The notes below the pieces were generated by a model that saw only the letters and a list, made by a program, of their open reading frames with translations, did not search any database and had not been told where the DNA came from. A stretch of DNA of 64,000 nucleotides from Cytobacillus sp. S13-E01 (GTDB taxonomy: Bacteria; Bacillota; Bacilli; Bacillales; Bacillaceae_L), in contig NZ_JARFVC010000017.1 in the NCBI RefSeq assembly GCF_029193815.1, positions 1 to 64,000 on the forward strand. The letters are read 5' to 3'. Below, piece by piece: positions 36,745-45,683 of this stretch (the stretch's first letter is position 1; each line of letters opens with the position of its first letter). A program made the translations under genes and the position numbers.

Positions 36745-37752
36745 TTACAATTCAATTAGCCAATTCACCTTTGGAATACTAATACTACGATTAGAATGTT
36801 GCATTATCTTGGTAAACTCGCTCAGGAAGGCTTCATATTCTGATGAGGACGCCAAATAAGAACTAAGCCTATTCTCCTGTTGCTTTTGTACTTCTACTGA
36901 TTCAGTTAAGTAGTATCCTTCAATACACTCAAAATAATGGATTGGAAACAATAAACGTGAATACATTAATCTCCATGCGAAAGAGGATAATCGTGTTACC
37001 CGTTCATAATCTCTAATATTAGTAGAAATAGTAGTATAATCGATTCGTTGTTGTTCTAAAAATAGATGCCTTACCCATTCAGCTAAATCGCGACTACAAT
37101 GATCCAAGACCCAATTAATTGGTGTCTTTACATGTTGATCACGTGGCCAAGTAGTAGCGTTGAAACGGTGATGACATATCGTAGCAGAATCAATAGGACT
37201 TGGGCGATCGTCTATTTCGGTATCCACTAAATATTGAATTGCATTTTCAGTTAATCCAATATAATAAGGGAATGACTCGACAAATAACTTTTCAAAATAG
37301 TTTTCAGGATGCTGACGAACCTTGTCATTCCAAAAAAGCTCCATTTGATCTACCCTTTGTTCCCATAAGTTCTTCCATTGTCCGATTCTGTTATTTTTTA
37401 CGATTCGGTATGGAAAAGTTCGTCCTTTTTCATGAAAATTTGCCAACTCATAGCCTAATGAGTAGGATTTCCTTGTCTGATTATAAGGATAACGAAGCAC
37501 AACCACCTTTTGTTCTTTAACTGTACCAAACAGCTTATTTTCCTTTGTTAAGACAAACGATGCAATACTTAAATCACCCTTACTAATTAAATAATCACTC
37601 ATCTGTTTATATTCATATACTTCCTCTTGTTCCATATTCACTACAGGCACAATAGTATATAGTATATTTCGGCATTGAAATGCTTCATAATTACCACCAG
37701 TGACTTTTTTATCTATTGTGAGCCCATACTGCTCATAGAGGTGCTGATTCAC
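36745..37752 (-). CDS. yutH: Spore coat-associated protein YutH (CotS-family kinase fold)
   Basis: This 335-aa protein of the CotS/YutH family (aminoglycoside-phosphotransferase-like fold) is linked in B. subtilis to the spore coat. Stretches include GYELANFHEKGRTFPY in the N-lobe, the degenerate catalytic loop TICHHRFNATTWPRDQ, and WVLDHCSRDLAEWVRH for the second motif. The usual HGDxxxxN catalytic Asp is not obvious, so it may be a pseudokinase. The ATG is preceded by AAAGGGGGAC. It is divergent from yutG, as in B. subtilis. Confidence 0.88.
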   Translation of the reverse strand: MNQHLYEQYGLTIDKKVTGGNYEAFQCRNILYTIVPVVNMEQEEVYEYKQMSDYLISKGDLSIASFVLTKENKLFGTVKEQKVVVLRYPYNQTRKSYSLGYELANFHEKGRTFPYRIVKNNRIGQWKNLWEQRVDQMELFWNDKVRQHPENYFEKLFVESFPYYIGLTENAIQYLVDTEIDDRPSPIDSATICHHRFNATTWPRDQHVKTPINWVLDHCSRDLAEWVRHLFLEQQRIDYTTISTNIRDYERVTRLSSFAWRLMYSRLLFPIHYFECIEGYYLTESVEVQKQQENRLSSYLASSSEYEAFLSEFTKIMQHSNRSISIPKVNWLIEL

Positions 37753-37922
37753 GATTAGTCCCCCTTTAATTAAATCGATCTATAATCATCTATATGAGAT
37801 CATTTATGGTAACTTGTGTTAAACTTGAGAAAAACTGAATAAACTCATGTTTGTCGGTAAATAAGAAGAGATAGTGGTTATAGACTTAACTATCTAATAC
37901 ACACAGAATTGGGTGAATGCTT

Positions 37923-38423
37923 ATGACAGAACAACGACCAGTTAGTGAAATTGAGAAAAAGGCAAGGCAATGGTTAAAAGAACGTGGGGTTACGATTCAA
38001 GACATCGCAGACCTTGTCTTCTTTCTTCAGGAAAAATACCATCCTAGTCTTAAGATGGAAGATTGCTTAGAAAATGTTGACAGAGTATTATCAAAGCGGG
38101 AAGTTCAAAATGCCGTTCTTACAGGGATTCAACTTGATATTCTTACAGAAAAGGGGATGCTTGAGGAACCATTACTTTCTACATTGAAAGCTGATGAAGG
38201 TTTGTATGGAGTCGACGAGGTTTTAGCGTTTTCTATCGTGAATGTATATGGCTCAATCGGTTTTACTAATTACGGTTACATTGACAAATTGAAACCAGGT
38301 ATTCTTGAGAGATTAAATAATAAAGACTCTGGAGAATGTCATACATTCCTTGATGACATTGTTGGAGCCATTGCTGCAGCGGCATCAAGTCGTCTAGCAC
38401 ATAGTGCAGCTCATGTAGAGTAA
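37923..38423 (+). CDS. yutG: PgpA-family phosphatase-like protein YutG
   Basis: This 166-aa protein of the phosphatidylglycerophosphatase A family has conserved acidic and glycine stretches: LVFFLQEKYHP, GIQLDILTEKGMLEEPL, GVDEVLAFSIVNVYGSIGFT and TFLDDIVGAIAAAASSRLAH. B. subtilis YutG is its counterpart by position. It lacks a strong N-terminal membrane region, so its substrate may differ from true PgpA. The ATG at 37923 is preferred over 37917, as GGGTG lies 8 nt before it. Confidence 0.85.
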   Translation: MTEQRPVSEIEKKARQWLKERGVTIQDIADLVFFLQEKYHPSLKMEDCLENVDRVLSKREVQNAVLTGIQLDILTEKGMLEEPLLSTLKADEGLYGVDEVLAFSIVNVYGSIGFTNYGYIDKLKPGILERLNNKDSGECHTFLDDIVGAIAAAASSRLAHSAAHVE

Positions 38424-38435
38424 TATAATCCATTT

Positions 38436-38463
38436 GAGTGTGAGACCAGTTGGCCTCACACTC
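38436..38463. terminator. Bidirectional terminator yutG / yutF
   Basis: GAGTGTGAG/CTCACACTC with a 10-base loop between convergent genes. Confidence 0.8.
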
Positions 38464-38517
38464 TTCTTAATTTAAGTAAGCAAATTGTGCTGAAGTTTGG
38501 TGACCTCCAAATTTTGA

Positions 38518-39291
38518 TTATAATTTATCTATCCACTCTTGTAGTGAATCAATTACATATGTAGGTTTACGGTTGTAGTTTACCAAATGTTCTTTTGTTG
38601 TCACACCAGTATGAACTAGCAAGGTATCTAGGCCGGTATTCATACCAGCTAAAATATCAGTATCGTAATTGTCTCCAACCATAAGCGTATCTTCTATCGG
38701 AGTACCAAGTACTTTAAGAGCTTGCTCCATGATAATTTTTTCTGGCTTTCCGATAAATAGAGGGTTAACTGTTGTTGACACAGTAATAACGGACGTTAAT
38801 GACCCATTACCAGGCAACAATCCACGTTCTGTAGGAATTGCAATGTCGCCGTTGGTAGAAATAAAGGTCGCTCCACTTCTAACTGCTAAACAGGCCTTAG
38901 CAAGTTTCTCATAGGTTATTGATTGGTCTAGCCCCACTACTACAAAGTCAGGATTCTCATCCACAAGCTGTAAACCTCGTTCCATTAGCGCATGACGTAT
39001 TCCATCTCCACCTATCATATAAATAGAGGCATTTGGCTGTTGCTCAAAAATATAATTAGCGGTTGCAAGGCTAGTTGTAAATACTTGATCTTCAGAGACC
39101 GGGATATCAAATTCTTCAAGCTTCTCAGCAACCTGGGATGGCATTTTTGAAGAGTTATTTGTAACAAATAAATAAGGGAGTCTCTTTTCTTGTAATGCTT
39201 TAACAAAGTCACTTGCAGCTTCAATACGTTCTTTCCCTCTATACATGGTTCCGTCTAGGTCAATTAAATAACCTTTATATTTTTTTACCAT
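38518..39291 (-). CDS. yutF: HAD-family phosphatase YutF (NagD-like)
   Basis: This 257-aa HAD hydrolase has motif I GYLIDLDGTMYRG, motif II FVTNNSS, Lys in FIGKPEKIIMEQAL and motif IV MVGDNYDTDILAG. The C2-type cap is as in NagD and p-nitrophenylphosphatases. It probably dephosphorylates small cytosolic phosphates. It has an ATG start and normal length. The order yutF-yutE is kept. Confidence 0.92.
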   Translation of the reverse strand: MVKKYKGYLIDLDGTMYRGKERIEAASDFVKALQEKRLPYLFVTNNSSKMPSQVAEKLEEFDIPVSEDQVFTTSLATANYIFEQQPNASIYMIGGDGIRHALMERGLQLVDENPDFVVVGLDQSITYEKLAKACLAVRSGATFISTNGDIAIPTERGLLPGNGSLTSVITVSTTVNPLFIGKPEKIIMEQALKVLGTPIEDTLMVGDNYDTDILAGMNTGLDTLLVHTGVTTKEHLVNYNRKPTYVIDSLQEWIDKL

Positions 39292-39358
39292 TGATTTATA
39301 ACCTCCACAAAAATATCTTATTGTTTTAAAATATCATTTACTATTTAATTAAAAAATC

Positions 39359-39391
39359 CCAGCACTTTATCTCTTGAAGTGTTGAGATCTT
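39359..39391 (-). terminator. Terminator after yutE
   Basis: CAGCACTT/AAGTGTTG hairpin between yutE and yutF on the minus strand. Confidence 0.5.
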
Positions 39392-39397
39392 CATAAG

Positions 39398-39835
39398 CTA
39401 TTTTTTAAAAGCTGAAACTGGACCAAGCTCATTTTCTAAATACGTTCTAACTGATGTTGAAAACAAATTGATTGCTGCTATATTTTCAGTCATCGCTAGC
39501 GAAATTTCATTATGATTAATCTCTAAATAATCTTGGACTATATCTTTTCGTAACTTAACTATGTTCTTTAATCGGATCGCATGTTCACTTATAACTACTT
39601 TCTCATCCTCTAAAATATCTATAATGTCTTCATAGCTTCCAGGGTCACGCATGATAAATCCATCAATCATGTCATTGCCTACATCTAATATTGCTTCAAT
39701 CGAGATATGTACAATTCGCTCTAAAGCTTTTTTTTCAATTATACTATCCCACTTAGAATGATTATTAAATAGTGTTAGTAGATCCTCAAGGCAAACTAAC
39801 GTCTTTTCGATTTTTTCTCTATCTACAAAATACAT
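39398..39835 (-). CDS. yutE: DUF86 (HepT-like HEPN) protein YutE
   Basis: This 145-aa four-helix protein of the DUF86 group begins MYFVDREKIEKTLVCLEDLL and shares IDGFIMRDPGSYEDIIDIL with YutE. HEPN ribonuclease toxins need an R-x4-6-H motif. Here the matching segment reads KLRKDIVQDYLEI, with Gln or Asp where His is expected, so RNase activity is doubtful. No MNT nucleotidyltransferase antitoxin lies beside it. The ATG is 18 bp after the stop of the EAL gene, probably cotranscribed. Confidence 0.85.
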   Translation of the reverse strand: MYFVDREKIEKTLVCLEDLLTLFNNHSKWDSIIEKKALERIVHISIEAILDVGNDMIDGFIMRDPGSYEDIIDILEDEKVVISEHAIRLKNIVKLRKDIVQDYLEINHNEISLAMTENIAAINLFSTSVRTYLENELGPVSAFKK

Positions 39836-39852
39836 TGACTTATCCCTCCATA

Positions 39853-41160
39853 TTAGGATGGTATTTTACCAATAAGATTCATGTCCCCTGGTTTTGCATA
39901 AAAATAGCCTTGTGCAAGGTCAACCTTGTTCCTACTTAGGACAGCAGCTTCACCTTCGTTCTCAATTCCCTCAGCAACTACTAAAGAGCCTGTTTCTTTT
40001 GCAATCAAAAGTAAGCCCTTCAACATTGATTCTTTTACTTTGTTTGTATCGATATCCTGTATTACAGATCTATCGATTTTAATAATATCAGGCATAATCT
40101 TATTTATAGTGTGCAGGCTAGCATATCCAGCTCCAGTATCATCGATTGCAATTTTAAATCCAAAGGAACGTAGCTTTTTAATGTTTCCAATGAAAAACAT
40201 GACTTCATCGATTGAATCTCTTTCTGTTATTTCAAAAATAATCCTGTTTGGATTAATTTCACTATATTTTAATAACATTCGATTTATTGCCTTGATAAAC
40301 CTAGGATTTCCTAATGTCATAGGCGTAAAATTGATAAAAACCCTTTGCTGACAGCCTGTTTCAACAATTTGTTTAAATGCTTTTTCTAACACAATCAATT
40401 CCAAATCGAAAAGCATTCCTGTCTGCCTAGCAACCGAAAACAAGGGTAATGGACTTTCAAGTGCAGTTCCCACAGGACCCCGTGATAACATTTCCCACGC
40501 TTTAATTTCATTTGAAGACACATCAATAATAGGCTGTGCTAACAGTCTAACACCCTTTTCTTCAATAATTTTACCCATTTCAAATAGCATATCATTATAT
40601 TCCGTCGTAACTCGTTTATCTGCCATTGCAATAGCTTGATGTTGTGCTTTAAGCAATGCTTCATCAACATCCCTGCTATTTTTTTCCACGAACATATAGC
40701 CAGTATGAAAATCAATCCTGAGCTGTGGATACTGTTCGACTAGGATGGCGTTGACGGACGCTTTCATTTTTCTAATGAGTAGTTCAATTTCTGATACACC
40801 CGTTTTTTTAGAGTCGATTTTGACTAAAAATGCTAACCCTTCACTATAGTAATTATATAAAGCAATAATATCGTTATCATCCACAGATTTTTGAAAAACA
40901 TCCTTAAAAATCTCTCTTATCGTTTGTTTACATTTATTAATTTGTTTAGAACCTAATAAATCAGTTAATTCATTTACATTTGCTAAATTAAAGGCTATTA
41001 CAGCAACTTGAAAGTCCTCTTTAAAGGCTTGTCTAACACCAGATACTATTGGATTTCTTACAGTAAAGACGGGTGGATAAAAACGCAAAAACCGTTGTGG
41101 TAGTAGCAGTTTACTCCACTTACTAAATGTCTCTTTCTTAAATGTCCACGGTCCAAACAT
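39853..41160 (-). CDS. c-di-GMP phosphodiesterase, degenerate GGDEF plus EAL
   Basis: This 435-aa cytosolic protein has residues about 45-200 like a GGDEF domain but without the GGDEF active loop. The EAL domain (about 205-430) keeps catalytic residues: Glu in AWEMLSRGP, Asn in VFINFTP, EITERD, the acidic pair in IAIDDTGAGYAS, Lys in IIKIDR, VVAEGIE and Gln in AQGYFYAKP. It should hydrolyse c-di-GMP. It lies between yutE and the DUF3055 gene, where B. subtilis as I recall has no such gene, so it is likely an insertion. Confidence 0.88.
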   Translation of the reverse strand: MFGPWTFKKETFSKWSKLLLPQRFLRFYPPVFTVRNPIVSGVRQAFKEDFQVAVIAFNLANVNELTDLLGSKQINKCKQTIREIFKDVFQKSVDDNDIIALYNYYSEGLAFLVKIDSKKTGVSEIELLIRKMKASVNAILVEQYPQLRIDFHTGYMFVEKNSRDVDEALLKAQHQAIAMADKRVTTEYNDMLFEMGKIIEEKGVRLLAQPIIDVSSNEIKAWEMLSRGPVGTALESPLPLFSVARQTGMLFDLELIVLEKAFKQIVETGCQQRVFINFTPMTLGNPRFIKAINRMLLKYSEINPNRIIFEITERDSIDEVMFFIGNIKKLRSFGFKIAIDDTGAGYASLHTINKIMPDIIKIDRSVIQDIDTNKVKESMLKGLLLIAKETGSLVVAEGIENEGEAAVLSRNKVDLAQGYFYAKPGDMNLIGKIPS

Positions 41161-41429
41161 GGATTAAGCCACCCCTTCGACTAACGACAATTTTCCTTTT
41201 CCCTATTTTAACATAAAATGAGCAATTTCGATTTTTTCAAACAGAAAATTTTTACAAATTCGTTTTTTTCTTTTATAACCTAGATAAAGATATAATAATT
41301 TCTATTTTTAAAATCCTTTGTTATGATAAAAGAGTAGATTTTCAATTTGAGATTGAGGTAATTAAACTAAACATTTTCTACTTACAACCAAAAACTAATT
41401 TGCTAAATACGGTAAAAGGAGACAAATTT

Positions 41430-41696
41430 ATGGCAGAACGTTTTTTCTTATACGATGATACGGTTGAAACACAAACGAGATTTATAAGCTTCATGGGGGA
41501 TAACCAACGCTTTGATTTAGCAATAATTAAATCTGATCGTTATTATGGAAAGCAGCTGATTCTTGATATACAAAGTAGCCGCTTCGCAATCATTGGCAGA
41601 GATGATTTAGACGAACCTGGATATATCGAACATGCCTATAATTTAAGCGAAGATGAAGCAGAAGAGCTTCGTTCATTTTTATATGAAGTTGTTTAG
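41430..41696 (+). CDS. DUF3055 (SAV0927-like) protein
   Basis: This 88-residue protein begins MAERFFLYDDTVETQTRFIS and contains RYYGKQLILDIQSSRFAIIG, then an acidic end LSEDEAEELRSFLYEVV. It matches the Firmicute DUF3055 family in my memory. The ATG at 41430 follows AAAAGGAGAC. The in-frame codons upstream are not needed. It is followed closely by another small plus-strand gene. Function unknown. Confidence 0.8.
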   Translation: MAERFFLYDDTVETQTRFISFMGDNQRFDLAIIKSDRYYGKQLILDIQSSRFAIIGRDDLDEPGYIEHAYNLSEDEAEELRSFLYEVV

Positions 41697-41775
41697 AAAC
41701 GGATAAAAATAACAGTAAATAATAACCTCCTTCTCGGGAAAACTATCACAAACCTGAGATAGGAGGTGTTTTGCT

Positions 41776-42078
41776 TTGTCTAGAAGAGATAAAGAAGAAG
41801 AAACTTATACTGATGTTTCAAATGTTGAAACGATGCGTAATTTTTTAACTTTCGAGGAATTCGGAGAAGGTCCTTATGGAGCACCCGAAGGTAAAGTTGA
41901 GCCTGTTGAAAATAAGAGCACCCCGTGGAAAGAAGGACAGCGTTTCTACACACCTTTTAACTATGAGGTTAAATCCTTTCACCAAGATCTACCACGGCAA
42001 TTCCCAGGTGCCCACCCAACACATGATGATCCAGATGTAGAAGTAGAACCACCTTATACAGAAGGAAACCAAAAATAA
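41776..42078 (+). CDS. Small Pro/acidic protein (DUF3905-like)
   Basis: This 100-residue polar protein has GEGPYGAPEGKVEPVENKST, FYTPFNYEVKSFHQDLPRQF and PGAHPTHDDPDVEVEPPYTE. It resembles the DUF3905 group of Bacillus, though I am not certain. It has no membrane segment and a low-complexity, disordered look. The TTG start is fixed by ATAGGAGGTGTT. An MHR array begins at its stop codon. Possibly sporulation-linked, as inference only. Confidence 0.7.
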   Translation: MSRRDKEEETYTDVSNVETMRNFLTFEEFGEGPYGAPEGKVEPVENKSTPWKEGQRFYTPFNYEVKSFHQDLPRQFPGAHPTHDDPDVEVEPPYTEGNQK

Positions 42079-42360
42079 GCGCAGGGTTCCCACTTGCGAG
42101 GAACGTCAACTAAAACCCGCCACGTCCTTTGGAGAACATCGACATCAGCAAAGAAAAGCGCAGGGCGCCCGCCTATCGGCGACAAGCATAAGACTAGCCG
42201 GCTGGAAGGTTGTTCTTTACCTTACGGACGGATTGGCTTATATCATAGAGTCGATGGCGCCCGGAGATAGACACTAAAACTTGGTACAAAATTTTTATAC
42301 TTTCTTATCTTTGAACAAAAGCGCAGGGCGCCCGTATTGAGGAACGTCGATTAAAACGTC
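42075..42360 (+). repeat. MHR repeats, three partial/complete units in tandem
   Basis: Unit a (42075-42150) is a cassette part. Unit b (42151-42316) is a complete short form with type-1 tail ending CTTATCTTTGAACAAAAGCG. Unit c (42317-42360) is a 5' arm that stops where the 51-bp tandem array begins. Unit b mixes TATATCATAGAG, usual for type-2 copies, with a type-1 tail. Confidence 0.8.
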
Positions 42361-42752
42361 TTTTGATTACCGTTTTCTATTTTTTGCAGAGTTTCGGGCA
42401 TCAGACTGCCCTTTTGGTTACCGTTTTTTATTTTTTTCAAGATTTCGGGCATCAGACTGCCCTTTTGATTACCGTTTTTTATTTTTTGCAGAGTTTCGGG
42501 CATCAGACTGCCCTTTTGGTTACCGTTTTTTATTTTTTTCAAGATTTCGGGCATCAGACTGCCCTTTTGGTTACCGTTTTTTATTTTTTTCAAGATTTCG
42601 GGCATCAGATTGCCCTTTTGGTTACCGTTTTTTATTTTTTTCAAGATTTCGGGCATCAGATTGCCCTTTTGGTTACCGTTTTCTATTTTTTGCAGAGTTT
42701 CGGGCACCAGATTGCCCTATTGGTTACCGTTTTTTATTTTTTGCGGAGTTAT
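42361..42752. repeat. 51-bp tandem repeat array, seven units plus a partial
   Basis: Each unit reads GGTTACCGTTTTTTATTTTT, a short variable part (TTCAAGATTTC or GCAGAGTTTC), and GGGCATCAGACTGCCCTTTT. Units occur in order A-B-A-B-B-B-A and then a broken one. GGGCA/TGCCC forms a hairpin followed by TTTT in every unit. As 51 is 17 codons, frames on both strands stay open, but no start has supporting context. Confidence 0.9.
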
Positions 42753-42870
42753 ATTTTTTATACCCTACTCCTTTAGAAATCACCGATACCAAGGTATCTT
42801 GTGCCAGGATTTTTGATCTATTATGCCGTTTAAAGTCTAAAAGGATCAACATATTAAGTCTGATAGTATA

Positions 42871-43222
42871 CGAAAAGCGCAAGGGCACTTAGAGCTAGAC
42901 ACCACCAAAACTAGGGAACAAAAGCGCAAGGCGCGCGCCCGCCCATCGGCGCGTCGATTAAAACCCGCCACGACAGGTAGCGACAATCGAAGTTAGACAC
43001 AAATACCAGGTAAAAAAATTATACTTTCTTACCCTTGAACAAATGCGCAAGGCGCAAGCCTTTCGGCGACAAGCATAGGACACGCCGGCTGGAAGGTTGG
43101 TCTTTAACCTTCCGGACGGATTGGCTTATACCATAGAGCCGATGGCGCCTGGAGCTGGACGTAGATAGACAAAGACACGAAGTTATACACAACCTCACAA
43201 TTTTATAAATTCCTTAACAATA
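42871..43222 (+). repeat. MHR repeats, three units in tandem, last with type-2 tail
   Basis: Unit a (42871-42915) is collapsed. Unit b (42916-43034) has the 5' arm and half a cassette before a type-1-like tail. Unit c (43035-43222) is a full short form with apical CCGGCTGGAAGG/CCTTCCGGACGG and a type-2 tail (ACGTAGATAGACAAAGACAC). Junctions read CTTGAACAAAAGCGC-like. Confidence 0.8.
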
Positions 43223-43275
43223 AAAAACTGATGCGAGGCAAAATTAAGATTTCTGCCTGCATCAGTTTTTATTTT
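43222..43275. terminator. yutD terminator
   Basis: AAAAACTGATGC and GGCA pair with TGCC and GCATCAGTTTTT in a long hairpin overlapping the yutD stop. Confidence 0.85.
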
Positions 43276-43544
43276 TTTATTCGTCGCAATACGAAATAGG
43301 AACAGCCAAAATTACAATACTCATAAAGATACTCAGATAATGTACTTATCTTAGTATCATATGTTGCCTTTTGATTTTGATCATCATAAAATCCCCGCAG
43401 TCTTAACTGACTATAACCCCAATCACCAACGATATAATCATACTTATTAAGAATATCACTAAATCTTGCGCGAAATGCTTCTTCATTAAAACCATTTCTT
43501 TCGTCTTCAACTATTTCGTAGCTGAAATTATTAATCATTATCAT
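43269..43544 (-). CDS. yutD: YutD family protein (DUF1027)
   Basis: This 91-aa protein has EAFRARFSDILNKYDYIVGD, WGYSQLRLRGFYDDQNQKAT and EYLYEYCNFGCSYFVLRRIK, the DUF1027 pattern of YutD. The ATG follows GAGGTGATCTCAG. It is divergent from yutC, in B. subtilis order yutE-yutD-yutC-lipA. Function unknown, but conserved across Firmicutes. Confidence 0.92.
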   Translation of the reverse strand: MIMINNFSYEIVEDERNGFNEEAFRARFSDILNKYDYIVGDWGYSQLRLRGFYDDQNQKATYDTKISTLSEYLYEYCNFGCSYFVLRRIKK

Positions 43545-43705
43545 CTGAGATCACCTCTTCTCGGGTAGTTCTACTAGTAAAAACAGTTTGTCAATAATTT
43601 TAACAACCTCTTTTTTTTACTTTACCATAAATTATAGCCAATTCACCATCAATTACTAAGAGAAAAAATCTAATTATCGGCCATTCTAATAATGAGGAGG
43701 TGCTT

Positions 43706-44542
43706 ATGGTGAAAAAGACATTAATCATTACTGGAATTTGCTGTATGGCAGCATTGACAGGATGTATGAATCCAAATGAAGCTGAAGTTTATGAGGAAAG
43801 TGGAAACACAATAAATGTGCTTGATCGAAACGAAATCTACAATGATGATGGTATACGAAATAATGGGGATAAACAATCCAATTTTGGGTTTGTTAGACAT
43901 CAAAAAAGCCCACTTCCTGGTGATAAAACGGCTTATGATAATATGCCAACCCTTAATCGAGAAGTCGTTGCTGATTTAATTAGTAAAATGTCTACACAAC
44001 TTCCTAATGTAAATGATGTAGCTACATTAGTAACTGATGAAGACGTATTAATTGTATATCAAACAGATTCTAACGACCGTTTTGAAACAGCAGACCAAGT
44101 TAAAAAGACAGGCTTATCTGTTGTCCCTAGATGGTATCATGTATACGTCTCAGATAATCCAATACTAATAAGAGAAGTTGAGGGCTTTGGTAACCTCGAC
44201 ACAAACGCTCGAAATGTTGATCAAATACTCGAATCAACGATTAAGCGTATGCTAAAGTCCCCACAAGGACGTAAAATTAGCAATGGAGAAAATGAAAATG
44301 GAGAAACATATGGCGGCATGAATGATGAATACGAGATTCGGATGGGGGAAGAGGATGCTGACAAGCATCAAATCATGAATAGAAACAATGACAGAAATAA
44401 AAACAACAACGACGGTGAAGAACACTTAATTGATCAAGGCCACAGGACTCCACAAGGATTAGATGGATTAGGGGAATATGATCTGAGTAAACCTACCCAA
44501 GATGGAAACGATCTAACAAGACCAAATGATAACAGGTCTTAA
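43706..44542 (+). CDS. yutC: YhcN/YlaJ-family sporulation lipoprotein YutC
   Basis: This 278-aa lipoprotein has a short signal ending MAALTGCMNP with the lipidated Cys near residue 20. The central about 110 residues (REVVADLISKMSTQLPNVND, then VPRWYHVYVSDNPILIRE) match the YhcN/YlaJ domain of forespore lipoproteins. The last about 80 residues are Asn/Asp/Glu-rich and probably disordered. The ATG at 43706 follows GAGGAGG, with a GTG one codon later also possible. It is convergent with lipA. Confidence 0.85.
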   Translation: MVKKTLIITGICCMAALTGCMNPNEAEVYEESGNTINVLDRNEIYNDDGIRNNGDKQSNFGFVRHQKSPLPGDKTAYDNMPTLNREVVADLISKMSTQLPNVNDVATLVTDEDVLIVYQTDSNDRFETADQVKKTGLSVVPRWYHVYVSDNPILIREVEGFGNLDTNARNVDQILESTIKRMLKSPQGRKISNGENENGETYGGMNDEYEIRMGEEDADKHQIMNRNNDRNKNNNDGEEHLIDQGHRTPQGLDGLGEYDLSKPTQDGNDLTRPNDNRS

Positions 44543-44546
44543 ATCC

Positions 44547-44572
44547 AAAGAGGGACATTGTCCCTCTTTTTT
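44547..44572. terminator. Bidirectional terminator yutC / lipA
   Basis: AAAGAGGGACA/TGTCCCTCTTT with a short loop and T6 tail. Confidence 0.85.
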
Positions 44573-44574
44573 GA

Positions 44575-45474
44575 TTAGGCTTCTTTAGCTTGTTGTTGTT
44601 TTTTTGCGGCATTTACTTGTTCGTCTGCATGGTAGGATGAACGAACTAGAGGTCCTGCCTCACAGTGACTAAAGCCTTTAGAAAGGGCAATTTCTTTTAG
44701 TTTGGCAAACTCATCTGGATGGTAATATTTTTGAACCTTTAAATGTTTTTTAGAAGGCTGTAAATATTGTCCAATTGTAATAATATCTACATTATTTGCA
44801 CGTAAGTCATCCATTGTTTCAATAACTTCTTCTTTCGTCTCTCCTAAACCAATCATAATACTGGATTTAGTTGGTATATCACTATACAGTTCCTTAGCGC
44901 GTCTTAAAAGTTCTAATGATCGGTCATATTTCGCTCTTGCTCTAACACGGTCAGAAAGATTACGAACGGTTTCAATATTATGGTTAAGAATATCAGGTTT
45001 AGCATCCATTAGCATTTTAAGGTTTTCAAATACCCCTCCCATATCTGACGGAAGAACCTCAATTGATGTAAACGGACTTTTTCTTCGGATAGCTCGGACA
45101 GTTTCAGCAAACACTGCGGCACCACCATCCTTTAAATCATCACGAGCTACTGCAGTTATCACGGCATGCTTTAAACCCATTAGACTGACAGAATCTGCAA
45201 CACGTTCTGGCTCCTGCCAATCTAACTCTGATGGAAGGCCTGTTTTAACAGCACAGAAACGACAAGCACGGGTACAAACATCTCCAAGGATCATAAATGT
45301 AGCTGTTTTTCGTACAGCCCAACATTCATGTATATTTGGACATTTTGCTTCTTCACATACAGTATGTAAATTCTTTTCTCTCATCATTTTTTTAAGGCCA
45401 GTGTAATTCTCGTTCGTGTTTAATTTTATTTTAAGCCATTCAGGTTTGCGTAAGTATTCTTCTTTTTTTGCCAA
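44575..45474 (-). CDS. lipA: Lipoyl synthase
   Basis: This 299-aa radical-SAM enzyme inserts sulfur into octanoyl groups to make lipoate. The auxiliary cluster motif is [12 protein letters not shown] and the radical-SAM motif is [10 protein letters not shown]. The SSYHADEQ end supplies the Ser ligand region (RSSYHA). The TTG at 45474 follows GTGGAGTTGATAAA and gives the B. subtilis length. The longer frame is rejected. Its sacrificed auxiliary cluster is rebuilt by Nfu-type carriers, and one (YutI) is in this window. Confidence 0.95.
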   Translation of the reverse strand: MAKKEEYLRKPEWLKIKLNTNENYTGLKKMMREKNLHTVCEEAKCPNIHECWAVRKTATFMILGDVCTRACRFCAVKTGLPSELDWQEPERVADSVSLMGLKHAVITAVARDDLKDGGAAVFAETVRAIRRKSPFTSIEVLPSDMGGVFENLKMLMDAKPDILNHNIETVRNLSDRVRARAKYDRSLELLRRAKELYSDIPTKSSIMIGLGETKEEVIETMDDLRANNVDIITIGQYLQPSKKHLKVQKYYHPDEFAKLKEIALSKGFSHCEAGPLVRSSYHADEQVNAAKKQQQAKEA

Positions 45475-45683
45475 ATTTATCAACTCCACATAAAAAGTCT
45501 TACCTATATTATATCGATAAAATACATTTAATCCAATATTGTTACTTCCCAACTGTCACTTTAACATAGCAAAACTATCTATACAAGAACTTGAATCAAG
45601 TTAATTACCATCATTTGATATTTATTAAATTGGTTCGATTCAACAAACTAACAATATGAAACCATCTGAAAGGAGTTCTTTAT

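Noticed and set aside
39398-39835. Toxin-antitoxin module
   Set aside because: The neighbouring genes are yutF and an EAL protein. No nucleotidyltransferase antitoxin and no catalytic His are seen.
42361-42752. CRISPR array
   Set aside because: Units are contiguous and nearly identical over the full 51 bp, with no unique spacers and no cas genes.
42351-42776. Long ORFs on both strands over the 51-bp array (MPEILKKIKNGNQKG repeats)
   Set aside because: Open frames are a by-product of a unit length divisible by three. No supported start, and the frame is open on both strands.
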